This document shows positions 34,675 to 47,328 of a stretch of DNA of 64,000 nt, piece after piece. The translations under genes and the position numbers were made by a program. Under the pieces are notes generated by a model. That model was not told the DNA's origin and did no database searches. It saw only the letters and a program-made list of their open reading frames with translations. Within the stretch, counting starts at the first letter, position 1. Every line of letters begins with the position of its first letter. Source of the DNA: Mallotus nudiflorus (Eukaryota; Streptophyta; Magnoliopsida; Malpighiales; Euphorbiaceae); assembly GCA_947683625.1 (NCBI GenBank), contig CANTUR010000279.1:1736001-1800000 (forward strand), in the 5' to 3' direction.

Positions 34675-34690
34675 TACATGTATATATCCT
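34575..34690. repeat. (TATG)n / (TACA)n microsatellite
   Basis: Interspersed runs of TATG/GTAT tetranucleotides and TATATA, with internal inverted symmetry. ORFs predicted across it are low-complexity artefacts. Confidence 0.9.
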
Positions 34691-34790
34691 TAATGTATAT
34701 TTAAATTTTAAAATAACAAAATAATTATTATATAAAAGGGATAACAAAATTTGCAATTATAAAAGTTATAAAATTTTTACAATTAAGTCT

Positions 34791-36180
34791 TTTAAGGCAA
34801 GACTGGTTGCAAAGGGTTTCAAACAAACACATGGTATAGACTATAATGAAACCTTTTCACCAGTTGCTATGCTGAAATCTATTTGAATTCTCCTCACTGT
34901 AGATGCATACTATGATTATGAGATATGACAAATGGATGTCCAAACAGTGTTTTTTAATGGAAACCTACTTGAGGATGTGTACATGACACAACCAAAGGGT
35001 TTTGTCAATCTTGAGAATTCTAGAAAGGTATGCAAGCTTCAAAGGTCCATTTATGGACTGAAGCAAGCATCTCAGAGTTAGAATCTTCATTTTGATAAAG
35101 CAATCAAAGAGTTTGGTTTCATTAAGAATGAAGATGAACATTGTGTCTACAAGAAGGTTAGTGGGAGCGCAATTGTGTTTTTAGTGTTGTATGTTGATGA
35201 CATACTACTCAATGGAAATGATATCCTATTTCACAAAATGTTAAATCATGGCTAGGGAATTATTTCTTAATGAAAGACTTGGGTGAAGCCGCTTATATAT
35301 TAGGCATTAAGATTTATAGAGATAGATCTAAAAGGCTTATTGGGCTAAGTTAGAGCACTTACATTAATAAGGTATTGAATATGTTTAGCATGCAAAACTA
35401 TAAGAGAGGATTCTTGCCAATGTCACATGGAATTAGCCTCAGTAAGACTCAGTGTCCTATGACACAAGATGAGCGAGACCGCATAAATAAGATTTCATAT
35501 GCTTCTGCTATTGGATCTATCATGTATGCAATGTTTTGTACTCGACCTGATGTTTCATATGCCTTAAGCACAACAAGCAGATACCAGTCAGACCCAGGTA
35601 AAAGTCACTTAACAGTAGTTAAAAATATCTTAAGTACTTAAAAAGAACTAAGGATGCATTTTTACTATATGGTGGTCAAGAAGATAAGCTAATTGTAAAT
35701 GGTTACACAAATGCTAGCTTCTAAACTAAAAAAGATGATTTTCAATCACAGTTAGGTTATGTATTTTATTTGAATGGAGGTGCGGTTAGTTGAAGGAGTT
35801 CCAAGAAAGACGCCGTTGTTGATTCTACAATAGAATCTGAGTATATAGCTACCTTAAAAGTAGCTAAAAAGGTTGTTTAGATCAAGAAGTTCATAATTGG
35901 ACTAGGTGTTATTCCTAGTATATCATATTCAATGAACTTATATTGTGACAATAATGGAGCTATAACTCAAGCTAAGGAGCCCATATCACATCAGAGATCC
36001 AAACACATACTTAAGCGATATCATCTCATTCGAGAAATCATTGAGAGATGAGACATGAAGATATGCAAAGTACCTATAAATGATAATGTTACTAATCCAC
36101 TGACTAAGCCTCTTCCACAACCTAAGCATGAGAGTCATACTAGGTCCATGGGTATTAGTTTTAATATAGATTGGGCTTAG
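34791..36180 (+). pseudogene. Copia A pol fragment: RT and RNase H
   Basis: The remnant begins inside RT with FKARLVAKGFKQTHGIDYNE, then QMDVQTVFFNGNLLEDVYM, LQRSIYGLKQASQS and the catalytic YVDD of LVLYVDDILLNGN near 35190. RNase H-side sequence follows in the open stretch 35375-35641 (SYASAIGSIMYAMFCTRPDVSYALS), then broken pieces to a final SKHILKRYH-type segment near 36000. Gag, protease and integrase are absent, so the element is 5'-truncated. Frameshifts and TAG/TGA stops are numerous. It is related to family B immediately downstream. Confidence 0.8.
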
Positions 36181-36194
36181 TAAAAGTGGGAGAT

Positions 36195-37690
36195 TGTTAG
36201 TGTTATGCACTAGGTCAATCATGTATGACTATATTTTAACTTTATCATTTTATTTAATAAAGAGGCATTTTTCGTTATCATTTTATATTATGATAATTAC
36301 TCGAATAGTCAATTCTTACTAAGTTCATCAAGTATATGACTTGATAGTAAAACCCTTAGATTAAATATGAGTTCTATTCAAATTATCCTTAGTCATAACA
36401 ATGTATTATGGCTAGTATGGTATTGATTGATGATTATGTTTCACTAATCATGAATATGAGATATTAAGTTAACTCATAGGTGCTTATTTGAGAAATAAAG
36501 TGTTAGATTGACCCATAATGAGAATACTACATAGATAATTTTCATAAGTAATTCTCATCACGGTAATATTGGCTTAGTTATTTGACCTTGAAATCACCAT
36601 GGATTTCTACATAACTATTTTTTATTTTGACATAATCTTACATTATCATTAATCGGATGATAAAATAGGTTGTTGTTGGGTAAAAAATAAGGAATGTGAG
36701 TGATTGAGAAGGAATTTGTCCATCATTTAATATAAGTAAGATATCTATGGGCCCTTTGATAATATAGACTGAGGAAAATGCATGGCCATGCTAAAGTAAA
36801 TTGATAAAGAGTTATCATTCTCAGTCTACTTTGAATCAAGAAATTATATAATTGAATTCTATAAGGATGACATAATCTATGCCTTATATTCAATCAAGAT
36901 ATCATGTGACAAAGGGACTAGAATATTCACTGTATATTAGGTTATGTCAGATTATTGACTTCACAGGACTTGGGTAGTCATAATGTCTTGTTAGAGGCCA
37001 CTTATGACTTGTAGGCCTAAATAGAGATTTAGGGCCCATTACCCTTATGTGAACCTACAGGGTCACACACTTTGAATAAGCCCAAAATGAATATGGGTTT
37101 AATAAACCTAAATAAGCTCTATGGAAATAAATAAATAAAATATTTATTTATTTAAGGTAAAGGTTATTTTAAATAAATACAATATTATTTCTGATTTAAT
37201 TTTAAATAAAATTAGAATAAGAATAAGTGAGAAATTATCAAAAGGTTGCTTGACAAGTGAAACTCTAATTTAAATGTCTATAAATATGTTATATTCTTTA
37301 AGGTTTTATATACTCTCATTATTCTGCCACTAAATTCATTTTCTCTCTTTTAGAAAATAAAACATAGAGTTTTTTCAATTCTTGATTTGTGAGAAATCAA
37401 AAGAAAGGTGCTAGCATACAAATATTTATTTTCAAAATCAAGGGTTGCTTGTGTGGGCACTTGTGGAGGATGGATTCTTTTAGAGACATCTCAAATTTGA
37501 ACTGCTAAATTAAAAGCTCAAGGTAGGGTGTCACCGGAGTGAACCTCCTCTCTTCCTTTCAGATTTCTTGCCTCTTCTGTGTTTGTGGTAAGAAAATGAA
37601 AATCCTAGATTTAATTAATTAATCAAATTTCTTGAATTCGGGTACAGGTTTGTGATTTAATTTTTTTTCACTGCGTATGGAATCACGAAA
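36195..37690 (+). repeat. Copia A 3' LTR
   Basis: AGTGGGAGAT (polypurine tract) precedes TGTTAGTGTTATGCACTAGG at 36195. The LTR runs to about 37690, where sequence homologous to the family B LTR takes over after an AATTAATTAATTAA stretch. There is no second copy of this LTR in the window, so its right end is inferred from that junction. Confidence 0.55.
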
Positions 37691-37699
37691 CTCAAAACT

Positions 37700-39184
37700 T
37701 AATTAATTAATTAAAATAATTGAATTATATTTTCACTTGTGTGGGAATCTAACATATCCCAAAATCTAATTCAAAGGTTAGGACTATTAAATACTAATTT
37801 GGACTTAATTTAATATATGATATTAAGTTTAAAGACCAAATTGATATTTGCCACCAATACTATTTTGGATATGGGCCATGAGATAGGCTATGTATATGTA
37901 GCTTAATGGATGATGCATGGGCTTGGACAATTAGGCGCATTATTGATATGGGCCTTCTTTAAGTGTTAAATAAAGCCCATAAGACTAATTAGTGAATGTT
38001 ATAGAGATGGGCTTATTTAAACAATTAGGTGTATTATTAATATGCGCCTTCTTTAAGTGTTAAATAAAGCTCATAAGACTAATTAGTGGATGTTTTAGAG
38101 ATGGGCTCATTTAATTGTTAAATAAGCCTAAAGCCCACTTACTAAAGGAGGTGCCATATAAGCATAACCATGTGATGATCATGCTTGCATGGTGGCCACC
38201 TAAGCATGACCTTTCCATGCAATGTGTTGCATGGCAAGGTGTTATAAGGATGCACCTCTAATTAGTGGTCAACCTCTACATGCATGATATTGCTTATTTT
38301 ACATTCAAATTGAAAAAGTAAGCACATGCATATGATTGCTTAACTTACACTCAAACTTAAGTTAGTGGAGGAACTTTACACATGCAAATTAGTCTCTTAC
38401 ACCTATACACCAAGTTAGTAGAGTTTCTCTACACTTGACTCTTTACTTATATAAGAGAAACATCTAAACACTAAAAGATAAAATAAAAGTAGGTTCTTAA
38501 TAGTTGAATCTTCTTCTTCTTCTTCTTCTTCTTCTTCTTCTTCTTCTTCTTCTTCTTCTTCTTCTTCTTCTCCTTCTTTCTTCTAAGTGTTAGGAGTGGG
38601 TAAGTGAGAAATATAAGAATTGTGTTTCTTTATAAGTCCATGGTCATAATCCTTATGTAAGAGTTATGCAAGTGAATGCTACATCCATCCAAAATAGGTA
38701 AGAAGTCCTACATCATTCAAGTAAAGAGATAAGCTCTAGCAAGTTTTTAGGTCACCACAAAGAAGGAGCTTGCAGGTAGAGATTCTTTAAAGGCTTGGAG
38801 TTATTTTGGTGCCACTTGTGTGTTTTAAACTAGAGGCTTCACACTTGTGCAACTAAGAGCTTGTAGATTTGTATTAACTAATCACTAAAGCTTATTGAGT
38901 GGGCTACCAACATTAGGAGTTTATAAGAGTTACTAAACTCTTATATTTAGGTCTTATGCCATGCTAAATGCTTTGGTTGATTGTAAATCTATGTTATATA
39001 TTGTCTATTAAGAATGCAAGTAATTACTTGTGTAAATCAAATGTGTTGTAATCTTAGTAGTTTTGGAATTCTTGCCTTTATGCAAGGGTTATAGTATAGG
39101 GAAATTTTTTAAAATTAACCCTCACTAATTTCATGTTCATATCATGCTTCCAGTCATATTTCGATGTGTGTAATGATTCCTTCA
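37700..39184 (+). repeat. Copia B LTR 1, 5' truncated
   Basis: From the segment AAAATCTAATTCAAAGGTTAGGACTATTAA (near 37760) onward it matches the second halves of the LTRs at 46027 and 53865. Shared blocks include GGATGCACCTCTA.TTAGTGGTCAA and GGTTAACTCTCACTAA-like sequence near the end. The first ~1.1 kb present in the other LTRs is missing and replaced by the copia A LTR. It holds a 74-base CTT microsatellite (38509-38582) absent from the other two copies. Confidence 0.75.
38509..38582 (+). repeat. (CTT)n microsatellite inside LTR 1
   Basis: About 24 TTC/CTT triplets. The corresponding places in LTR 2 and LTR 3 have only a short mixed T/C tract, so this expansion is private to LTR 1. Confidence 0.95.
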
Positions 39185-39400
39185 AATCAAAGCCAAAATC
39201 ACATGATTTACATGGTAAATATTGTATTAATTGTAAAAGTTATGATTATACTTATTAGTTGCAAGATTTATGACTAAAAATGCTTAAAATATGATTTGGG
39301 TAAAACAGTTTAGGCTACTGCTTTGGTTATAACCTTGCCAAAGATGCTTAAAATGTGATATGGGTAAAAGAATTTAGGCTACTACTTCAGTTGTAGCCTT

Positions 39401-39580
39401 GCTTCAGTCATAGCCAAAGGCGTTATGCTTCAATCACAGCCAAAGGTATTGTGCTTTAGTCATAACCAAAAGTGTTGTGCTTCAGTCACAACCTTGCTTC
39501 GGTTGCAAACAAAAGTGTTTGGCTTTGGTAAAAGTAAGCCTTCAATCGCAGCCAAAGGTGTTGGGCTTCAATCATAGCCT
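39401..39580 (+). repeat. 26-bp minisatellite in the leader of copia B unit 1
   Basis: Units of the form GCTTCAGTCACAGCCAAAGGTGTTGT repeat about five times with decay. The corresponding leader of unit 2 (near 47520-47575) holds only one or two remnants, so the array expanded in one unit or collapsed in the other. Confidence 0.75.
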
Positions 39581-40077
39581 CCTTTAGTTATAACAAACTT
39601 TATTTCAATATGGAAAACATTTTTTTATCTTGTTTATTTGACTTTGCAAATACATAAAAATATACAAGAGTGGTATTTTATTAAATGTTTACTTGTAATA
39701 CATGCAAGGAATGACCATGGACTTAGTTTACACCTTATGGTTTATAATAATAATTAATTTTATCATTTTAGTATGTAATCAAATTTTAATTTTATAGAGT
39801 TAGGATGTAAGATTTTGCCTTGGTATGCTAAGGATTGAAGTAAATCATAAGAATTGTCATTTGGGAGCTTAAAGTGTTTAAAATGGTGGCCCATTCAACC
39901 CTTTAGTGATATAAATCAAGGCCCATGAAGATGGTGACAAAGGAGTCTCATGAATTAAAGGCTTTTCTTAGGATATGCCCATTTGTAACGTATTCTAATA
40001 GTTAAAATAGGCTTAGGAAAAGTCCATGATCACTCCTTATTTGTGCATCCATATTTTTACATGTTTTATGTATATAT

Positions 40078-40159
<82 letters not shown>

Positions 40160-40856
40160 CATGCCATATGCATATGAGATATGTATATGATGCCATGCCA
40201 TGTATGTATGACATATATACAATTGAAATTGGTTAATGTGCAAAGTGAGACCTTAATAATTAAAGACCCAAAAACCTTCCAAACTAAATTTAGGTCTTGT
40301 ATTGGAGCAATAACATGCATGGTTTTGGGCTTGTGTGCATCGACTATGGATACATAGGGGTGTGTATAAGGCCCAAGAGATTCATGTAGTGTTATTGTTA
40401 ATCATGAGATGTTGTGGGTGTATGGATACATTATGGGCCAAGAATGGCAAATAGGAGTACTTGAGGATTGTAGTGTTTAAATCCATACATTTCATTGGTC
40501 CAATGGTATGGACTTAACTAATGCCAAAGGCCAAGAATGGCAAAGTGCACCTGAGTCTTATAATATTAGGAGCCGGATTAATGGAACCTCACATGAGATA
40601 TGATGGATAAGAGTTGTCCACTTAATGAGAACTATTACTCCAAGAACAACAATGTGTGCTTGATGAATATTAGTGACCATTAAGAACTCCATCACCTACT
40701 AGAAATCCATTAAAAAATGAATTTATGTTTCTTACTTTAGAAGTGTAGGATTTGCCAAGTTAGTGGGAGGCCATTATGATTAAAGACTAAATCAAATGGT
40801 AAAATAACAATGTTATAACTAATTAATTTTGTTACCTTTCGCAAAAACTTGATAAT
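39581..40856 (+). other. Copia B unit 1 leader
   Basis: Non-coding sequence between the minisatellite and gag, homologous to 47580-48792 in unit 2. It includes an AT dinucleotide run of about 73 bases at 40081-40153 that unit 2 lacks. ORFs crossing the run are artefacts. Confidence 0.6.
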
Positions 40857-41700
40857 ATGAGATCATCAAACCCACTTGTGATCATACTCAACCAACATAG
40901 GCCCACTAGCCCTAATTTTATTGATTGGATAAAGAATCTAAAAGTTATTTTAGCTTTAAAAAAATACATTACGTATTGGAATAAAGCCCACCTGGACCAT
41001 TTCCTGAAAATGCTTCCCAAAAGGAGCAAATCACTATTGATAAATGGAAGGATGATGATATGCAAACACATTGCATCATGTGGGCTTCCATGAGTACTAA
41101 AATCCATTGGCAACATAAGAGGTATGCTATTGCAAAGGAAATTCTACTTCACCTATAAGGGTTATTTAATGATCAAAGTAAGATCGTTATATATGAGATA
41201 TCTAAGCGGATTTTTCATACTAAGATGAAGGAGGGAGAGGAAGTAGAAGCCCATGTGAACTCTATGATTAGATCCATAAAGTAGTTAGAGAGTTTATACT
41301 TCATAATGGACATTCACCTTTAAGTGGATTTAATCCTTAAATTCCTTCCCCAATCTCTTAGATAAAACCATTTCCAACTTCCATATGAATAAGATAGAGT
41401 GCATTTTTATGGAGCTTATAAACATGCTCGTGATGGTCCAAAAGGCTTTCTGAGGGAGCAAAAGGAAGGAGGTTGTACTTATTCCCTCTTTAAACTAGAC
41501 TAAAAAGAAGGGCAATAAAAAAAAAGAAAAGCAAGAAAAGTTTTGTCAAGCCCACAGGTGACATAGCCAAGAATAAGGGCAAGGCCATTGTGAAGGAAGA
41601 GCAAGGCAAAAGAAAGTGTTTCCATTGCCAAAGTGGAGGACATTGGAAGAGGAATTGTCCTAAGTTCCTTGAGTCTCTGAAGATAAAGGGAAAGGCTGAA
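40857..41700 (+). pseudogene. Copia B unit 1 gag, degenerate
   Basis: ATG at 40857 opens MRSSNPLVIILNQHRPTSPN then FIDWIKNLKVILALKKYI, the start of a copia gag. The open frame ends near 41093 and continues in other frames, with YLMIKVRSLYMRYL-like sequence. A lysine-rich linker leads to a complete zinc knuckle at 41617-41658 (CFHC....GHWKRNC). Frameshifts and stops prevent translation as one protein. Confidence 0.7.
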
Positions 41701-44700
41701 TAAGGAGAATGTGAGACTTTCTCTAATTTATATTCTTCTAAATGTTCTAAGAGCTCGTTTAATGCATGGGTATTGGATATTAGTGCAAGTTCTCACATTT
41801 GTTCATCCTTGTAGGATCTAGAAAATGATAGGCAGTTGAGGCCTAATGAAGTGACCTTAAAGCTAGGAAATAGAGCAAGTGTTGCAACCAAGGCTATAGG
41901 ATGCACTTCAATTGATTTATATAATCATGTTTTGTTATTGGATGATGTATTGTATGTGCCTAATACCTATAAAAACATTATCTCTATTTTTAGTTAAACT
42001 AAAAGGGTTATGAATTCCTTTTTAGTAGAGATGTATGTAATATTCATTTTAGAAATAAAATGTTTAGTATGGTTATTTAATACATGGTTTATATTATGTT
42101 GATAATATGTTTAATAACAATAAGCCTCAAACTAATGTGTGTGATGTTAATGCAATATTAATTGAAAATGTCTCTAACTCCAAATATCTATAACACTTAA
42201 GATTATGTCACATTGCAAGGAATATGATCATGAAGTGGGAAAGGATGGGAATCTTGGGGAATCTTGAGCAATCTTGAATCCATATTTGATCGAACTTGTG
42301 AGGCTTATCTTCAAGGAAAAATGACTAGATCACCATTTATTGGAGAAATGGTAAGGGCTAAGGATGTTTTGAAGATCATACATAGTGATGTATGTGGACC
42401 ATTTAGTGAAATGACTAGAGGTTGTTTCCAGTACTTTATAACATGTATAAATGATCTATCAATGTATAAGGACTTATTTCTTTTAAAGAATAAGAGTGAA
42501 TCATTTGAAAATTTCAAATAGTTCAAAGCCTAAGTAGAGAACCAAACTGGGAAAAGTCTTAGGACCCTAAAGTCGAATCAAGGAGGTGAATACTTTCATA
42601 TTAAGTTAATTGAGTTCCTTAAGGAACATGGCATAGCATCACAACTCACACTACCTGGAACACTTTAATTAAATGGTGTGTTCGAGAGGCAAAATTGTAC
42701 TTTATTGGATATGGTACGTTCAATGATGTGCTACACTGATCTTCTTATATCACTTTAAGGTTTTACACTCTAAATGGCCTCCTACATCCTTAATCGAGTT
42801 CCATCCAAGTCTGTTTTCTTTCACACCATGTGAAATATAGCATGGTAGGGCACTAAGTCTTAAATATGTTAAGATTTGAGGATGCCTAGCTTTTATTAAA
42901 AAGCTAAAATCAAACAAGTTGGATGCAAAGTTGATTATATGATAGCTTTTTGGATATCTTAAACATATTTTAGGGTATTGCTTTTATCTTCCTAATGAAA
43001 AAGTTACCATAAAAAGAGGTGTTATATTCCTTAAGAAAGAGTTTCTTCAAGAAGGTGGCAAATGAAGGAAGATAATGTTAGGTGAGGAGTCATCTAAGGA
43101 AGCCTAACAAATTGATCAAATGAATATTAATCAATCTAAAGAGCCTATTCCAATTAAGAATGTCATCAAACTGACTCTTAGGAAGTATAGTAGGGTATTT
43201 TATCCTCTAAAGAGATATAGTTTTCTTCATGATGTGCAAGAGTTACATTTTCATGAAGAGTGCATTCATGATGATGATTCTACTACATATAAAGAAGCTT
43301 TATATGATAAAGATTCTTTGAGATGGCTTGAGGCAAAAAGAACCAAATTGGATTCCATGTATGCAAACCAAGTCTAGACATTTGTTGATCCTCTTGAGGA
43401 TATTGCACCTATTAGGTATAAATGGATCTTCAAAAGAAAGATTGGTATAGATAGGAAGGTAGATACCTATAAAGCTAGGCTTGTAAGGAAAGGGTTTCAC
43501 CAAAGGCAAGGGGTTAACTATGAGGAGACCTTCTCACTAATACCCATGCTTAAATCCATTCAGATTCTTTTTATTATAGCGACACACTATGACTATAAGG
43601 CTTGTCAAATGGATGTCAAGATCGGCTTCCTTTATGGTTATATTGAGGAAGACATTTTCATGAGCAATCTAAGGATTTTGAATATGAGGAAAGCTCAAAA
43701 TTGTGCAAGCTTAATAGATTAATCTATGGTTTAAAGCAAGCTTTAAGGAGTTGGAATCATCATTTTAAGGAGGTTATCAGTTCTTATGGTTTTATTAAGA
43801 ACGAGGATAAACCATGTGTTTACAAGAAGGTTAGTGGGAGCTAACTCACTTTCCAAGTCTTTTATGTTAATGATATTCTACTAATTGGTAATGATGTTGG
43901 TATACTAACTTTATGAAAGTATGGCTTCCTAAAACCTTCTCAATGAAAGCCTTAAGGGAGGCTACCTATATTCTTGGGATTCGAATTTATAGAGATAGAT
44001 CAAAGAGAAAGATAGTATTATCCTAAAGTTTTTACTTGGAAAAGGTGTTGACGAGGTATATTTGATTCTAAAAGGGGATTATTGCCTTTTAGGCACGATA
44101 TCCACCTATCCAAGGAGATGTCACCTAAGACACCTGAGGAAATGGTGAAGATGGATAAAGTTCCTTACGCATCGGCTATAAGAAGCCTAATGTATGCTAT
44201 ATTGTGTACTAAGCTAGACATTGCCTATGCAGTTAGTGTGACTATCAGGTTTCAATCCATCCCATACTTAAAGCATTGGATGGCAATTAAGGCTATCCTT
44301 AAGTACTTGAGAAGGACTAAAGATTTAGTCTTGACTTATGAAGGAGGTCAATTATAGCTTACAGGTTTTATAAGATCTAACTTTCAGTCATATGTGGATG
44401 ATAGAAAGTCTATCTCTTAGTTTATCTTCACCTATAATGGAGGTGTAGTGAGCTAGAAGAGTTCCAAGTAAAGTATCACTATTGATTCCACTACAAAAGA
44501 TGAGTACATAGCTGCATCGAATGCTACTAAGAAAGCTATTTAGATTTGGAAGTTCATCACCAAACTAGGAGTTGTTCATTCCATTGAGTCAGCAGTTCCT
44601 TTCTTCTGCAACAACAATGGAGCCATCACTTTTCAAAGGAACCGAGCTCTCACAAAAAAATCCAAACACATAGAAAGGCACTATCATAATATTAGAGAAC

Positions 44701-44790
44701 TTATTAGAAAGGGTGATATTCTAGTGCAAAAGGTAGCTTTGGTTGATAATGTGGTTAATCCACTAATTAAGGAGCTCACCTAACTATAGT
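41701..44790 (+). pseudogene. Copia B unit 1 pol, degenerate
   Basis: Protease retains WVLDISASSHICSS near 41766, where TG of the usual DTGAS is changed. Integrase shows AYLQGKMTRSPF, IIHSDVCGPF and FFLLKNKSESFENFK-like sequence at 42264-42521, then SNQGGEYFH near 42580. RT shows PIRYKWIFKRKIG, YKARLVRKGFHQRQGVNYEETF (43465-43530) and YVND near 43865, where the first catalytic aspartate of YVDD is asparagine. The RNase H side includes the open stretch 44082-44357 and KSKHIERHYHNIRELI near 44660. Many TAG stops and frameshifts are present. Confidence 0.75.
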
Positions 44791-44857
44791 TATATTGTCA
44801 TGTTGAGAAGATAGATCTTAAATATTGTAGTGAATATGGTTAGTGCAAGTGGAAGAT

Positions 44858-47313
44858 TATTAATATAAATGTACCCCAAAGCCATTTCTTGTAATATAAA
44901 TGACATTATAGTTTTATTCCTATGGAAATAAAATATCCATTTAAATAAAGTGTTTATTTATTTAAGTATTTACCATTTAGCATTATGTTAAAAGAGTTTA
45001 TTACAAGAGTTGATAATATGAATGACAAATTATTTTAGTACATATGCTATAAAGTGTTCATAGTCATAGGACTAATAAATAGGTAGTATTAATCCATACA
45101 CTATCACCTCTATCTATTTTCCTTAATTGGTATATGATATCGATAGTGGGAGGTAGTGAGTCTCATGCTACTTAATATAAGATATAAAAATAGACATATG
45201 GATACTCATGTAATGCATGGATCGAACTATGACATAACATAAGTGATTGCTTGGAAATTCACTTTTGCCAACAAATCATTATCTTGGACATAATGGTGTA
45301 TATGGTCCTTTGACTTAAAGCAACATGGTCATCGCACATGGTTGGTTAGAGTTTGTTATCGCTTACATACCGGTGTTAGCCATGTATGGGTGTATGGCAT
45401 GTGGTGGCTTTAGTCGGTTATACATAGGGATAAGTGATCAACTAAGAAGGAATTCATTAACTAGAGTGAACTAAGATAAGATCCTATGCTATATAAGTTA
45501 TTCTCGATGAATGAGTACTTGGCTAGGATAAACTTGACTTAACAAAAAAAAAAAATTAGTTCTAGAAAGAATTTTTAGTAAAAGTAATGTTTTATTGAGA
45601 ATTGAACTAAAGATGAGGTCATATAATTTAGGTAATTAGAGTTTGACCGACTATGACTCTAGCCAATGTCAGGATCTTTAAGTGAACAGGCATTGAGTGC
45701 ACAGTAATTATGTTATATGCTTCTTGTGAATCTACAAATAACATTCATTTTGAATTAGGTAGTCATGACATCTATGTTAGGGTCACTCACGATTTATGGA
45801 AACTAAATATGATTAATTAGTATTTTCACATTTAGCTTGGAAAGAGTTTCCAATAATATTAAGAGTTAATATTATTTATTTCCATTGCCATTTGGACATG
45901 AACTTAGTGAGTCACACATGTAAGAGTTGCACCAATAATGATAATTATTAATTTGATTATTAATTAAAGTGTTTAGTTAATTAATTAAATTAATTGAATT
46001 GGATTTTTTCTTTGCAGGGTTCTAGCATATTCTAAAATCTAATTCAAAGGTTAGGACTATTAAGTATTAATTTGGACTTAATTTCATATGTGATATTAAG
46101 TTTAAGGACCAAATTGATATTTTTCATTAAGACTATTTTTTATATGGGCATTGAGATAGGCGGCATGTATATGTAGCTTAATGGGTGATGCATGGGCTTA
46201 GACAATTAGGTGTATTATTAAGATAGTCCTTCTTTAAGTGTTAGATAAAGCCTATAAGAATAATTAGTGAATGTTGTAGAGATGAGCTCATTTAAGATTT
46301 AAATAAGCCCAAAGCCCACTTACTAAAAGAGATGTCATATAAGCATAACCATGTGATGATTATGCTTGTATGGTGGCCACTTAAGCATGACCTTTCCATG
46401 TAATGTGTTACATGAATGACAATATGGAAAGGTGTTATAAGGATGCACCTCTAGTTAGTGGTCAATCTCTATATTCTTAAGATTGCTTATTTTACACTTA
46501 AAGTGAAAAAGTAGGCACGTGCATGTGATTGCTTATCCTACACTCAAACTTGAGTTAGTGGAGAGACTTTTCACGTGCAAATTAGTCTCTTATATGCATA
46601 CACCAAGTTAGTGGAGTTTCTCTACATTTGACTGGCCACTTACATGAGAGAGACATTTAAACACTAAGAGATAAAAAAAGACTAGGTGCTTAAGAGTTTA
46701 GTCTTCTTTTTCTTTTTCTTTCTTCTAAGTGTTGTGAGTCGGTGAGTAAGAGATATAAGATTTGTGTTCTTCATAAGTCCATTGTCATCATCCTTATGCA
46801 AGTAAAGGTTACATCCATCCAAACAAGGCAAGAAGTCCTACATTATCCAAGCAAAGAGATGAGCTCTAATAAGTTTTTAGGTCGCCACAAAGGAGAAGCT
46901 TATGGGTAGAGATTCTTCAAAGGCTTGGAGTCATTATGGTGCCACTTGTGTGTTTTAAGCTAAGGGCTTCATACTTGGGGGGCTAGGAGCTTATAGATTT
47001 GCATCAACTGATCACTAAAGCTTATCAAGGATGCTATCAACATTAGGAGTTTGTAAGAGTTACTAAACTTTTAGATTTAGGTGTCATGCCATGCTAAATG
47101 CTTTAGTTGATTATAAATCTATATTATATATTTTCTATTAAGAATCTAAGTTTAGTTATGTAAATTGAATGTGTTGTGATCTTGGTAGTTTTAGAATTCT
47201 TGCCTTCATACAATTGTTACACTATATGGAAAATTTTTAAAATTAACCCTCATCGGGTTCATTCTCACATCACACTTTCGCTCATCTTACGATATGTACA
47301 TTTGATTCCTTCA
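44858..47313 (+). repeat. Copia B LTR 2 (shared central LTR)
   Basis: It begins TATTAATATAAATGTACCCC after GTGGAAGAT and ends CTTCA directly before the primer site. It is colinear with LTR 3 (52717-55149) throughout, for example at TTTCCATTGCCATTTGGAC near 45877 and 53728 and ATCACTAAAGCTTATC near 47010 and 54840. The initial TG is mutated to TA. Confidence 0.85.
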
Positions 47314-47315
47314 AA

Positions 47316-47328
47316 TGGTATCAGGGCC
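47316..47328 (+). promoter_or_regulatory. Copia B unit 2 primer-binding site
   Basis: TGGTATCAGGGCC is complementary, with one change, to the 3' end of initiator methionine tRNA. Unit 1 has a damaged version (AAATCAAAGCC near 39184) lacking several of these bases. Confidence 0.85.

Noticed and set aside
34575..34690. Tyrosine/cysteine/methionine-rich ORFs
   Set aside because: They are translations of the TATG microsatellite.
40002..40320. Tyrosine/isoleucine repeat ORFs
   Set aside because: They are readings of the AT dinucleotide run in the copia B leader.
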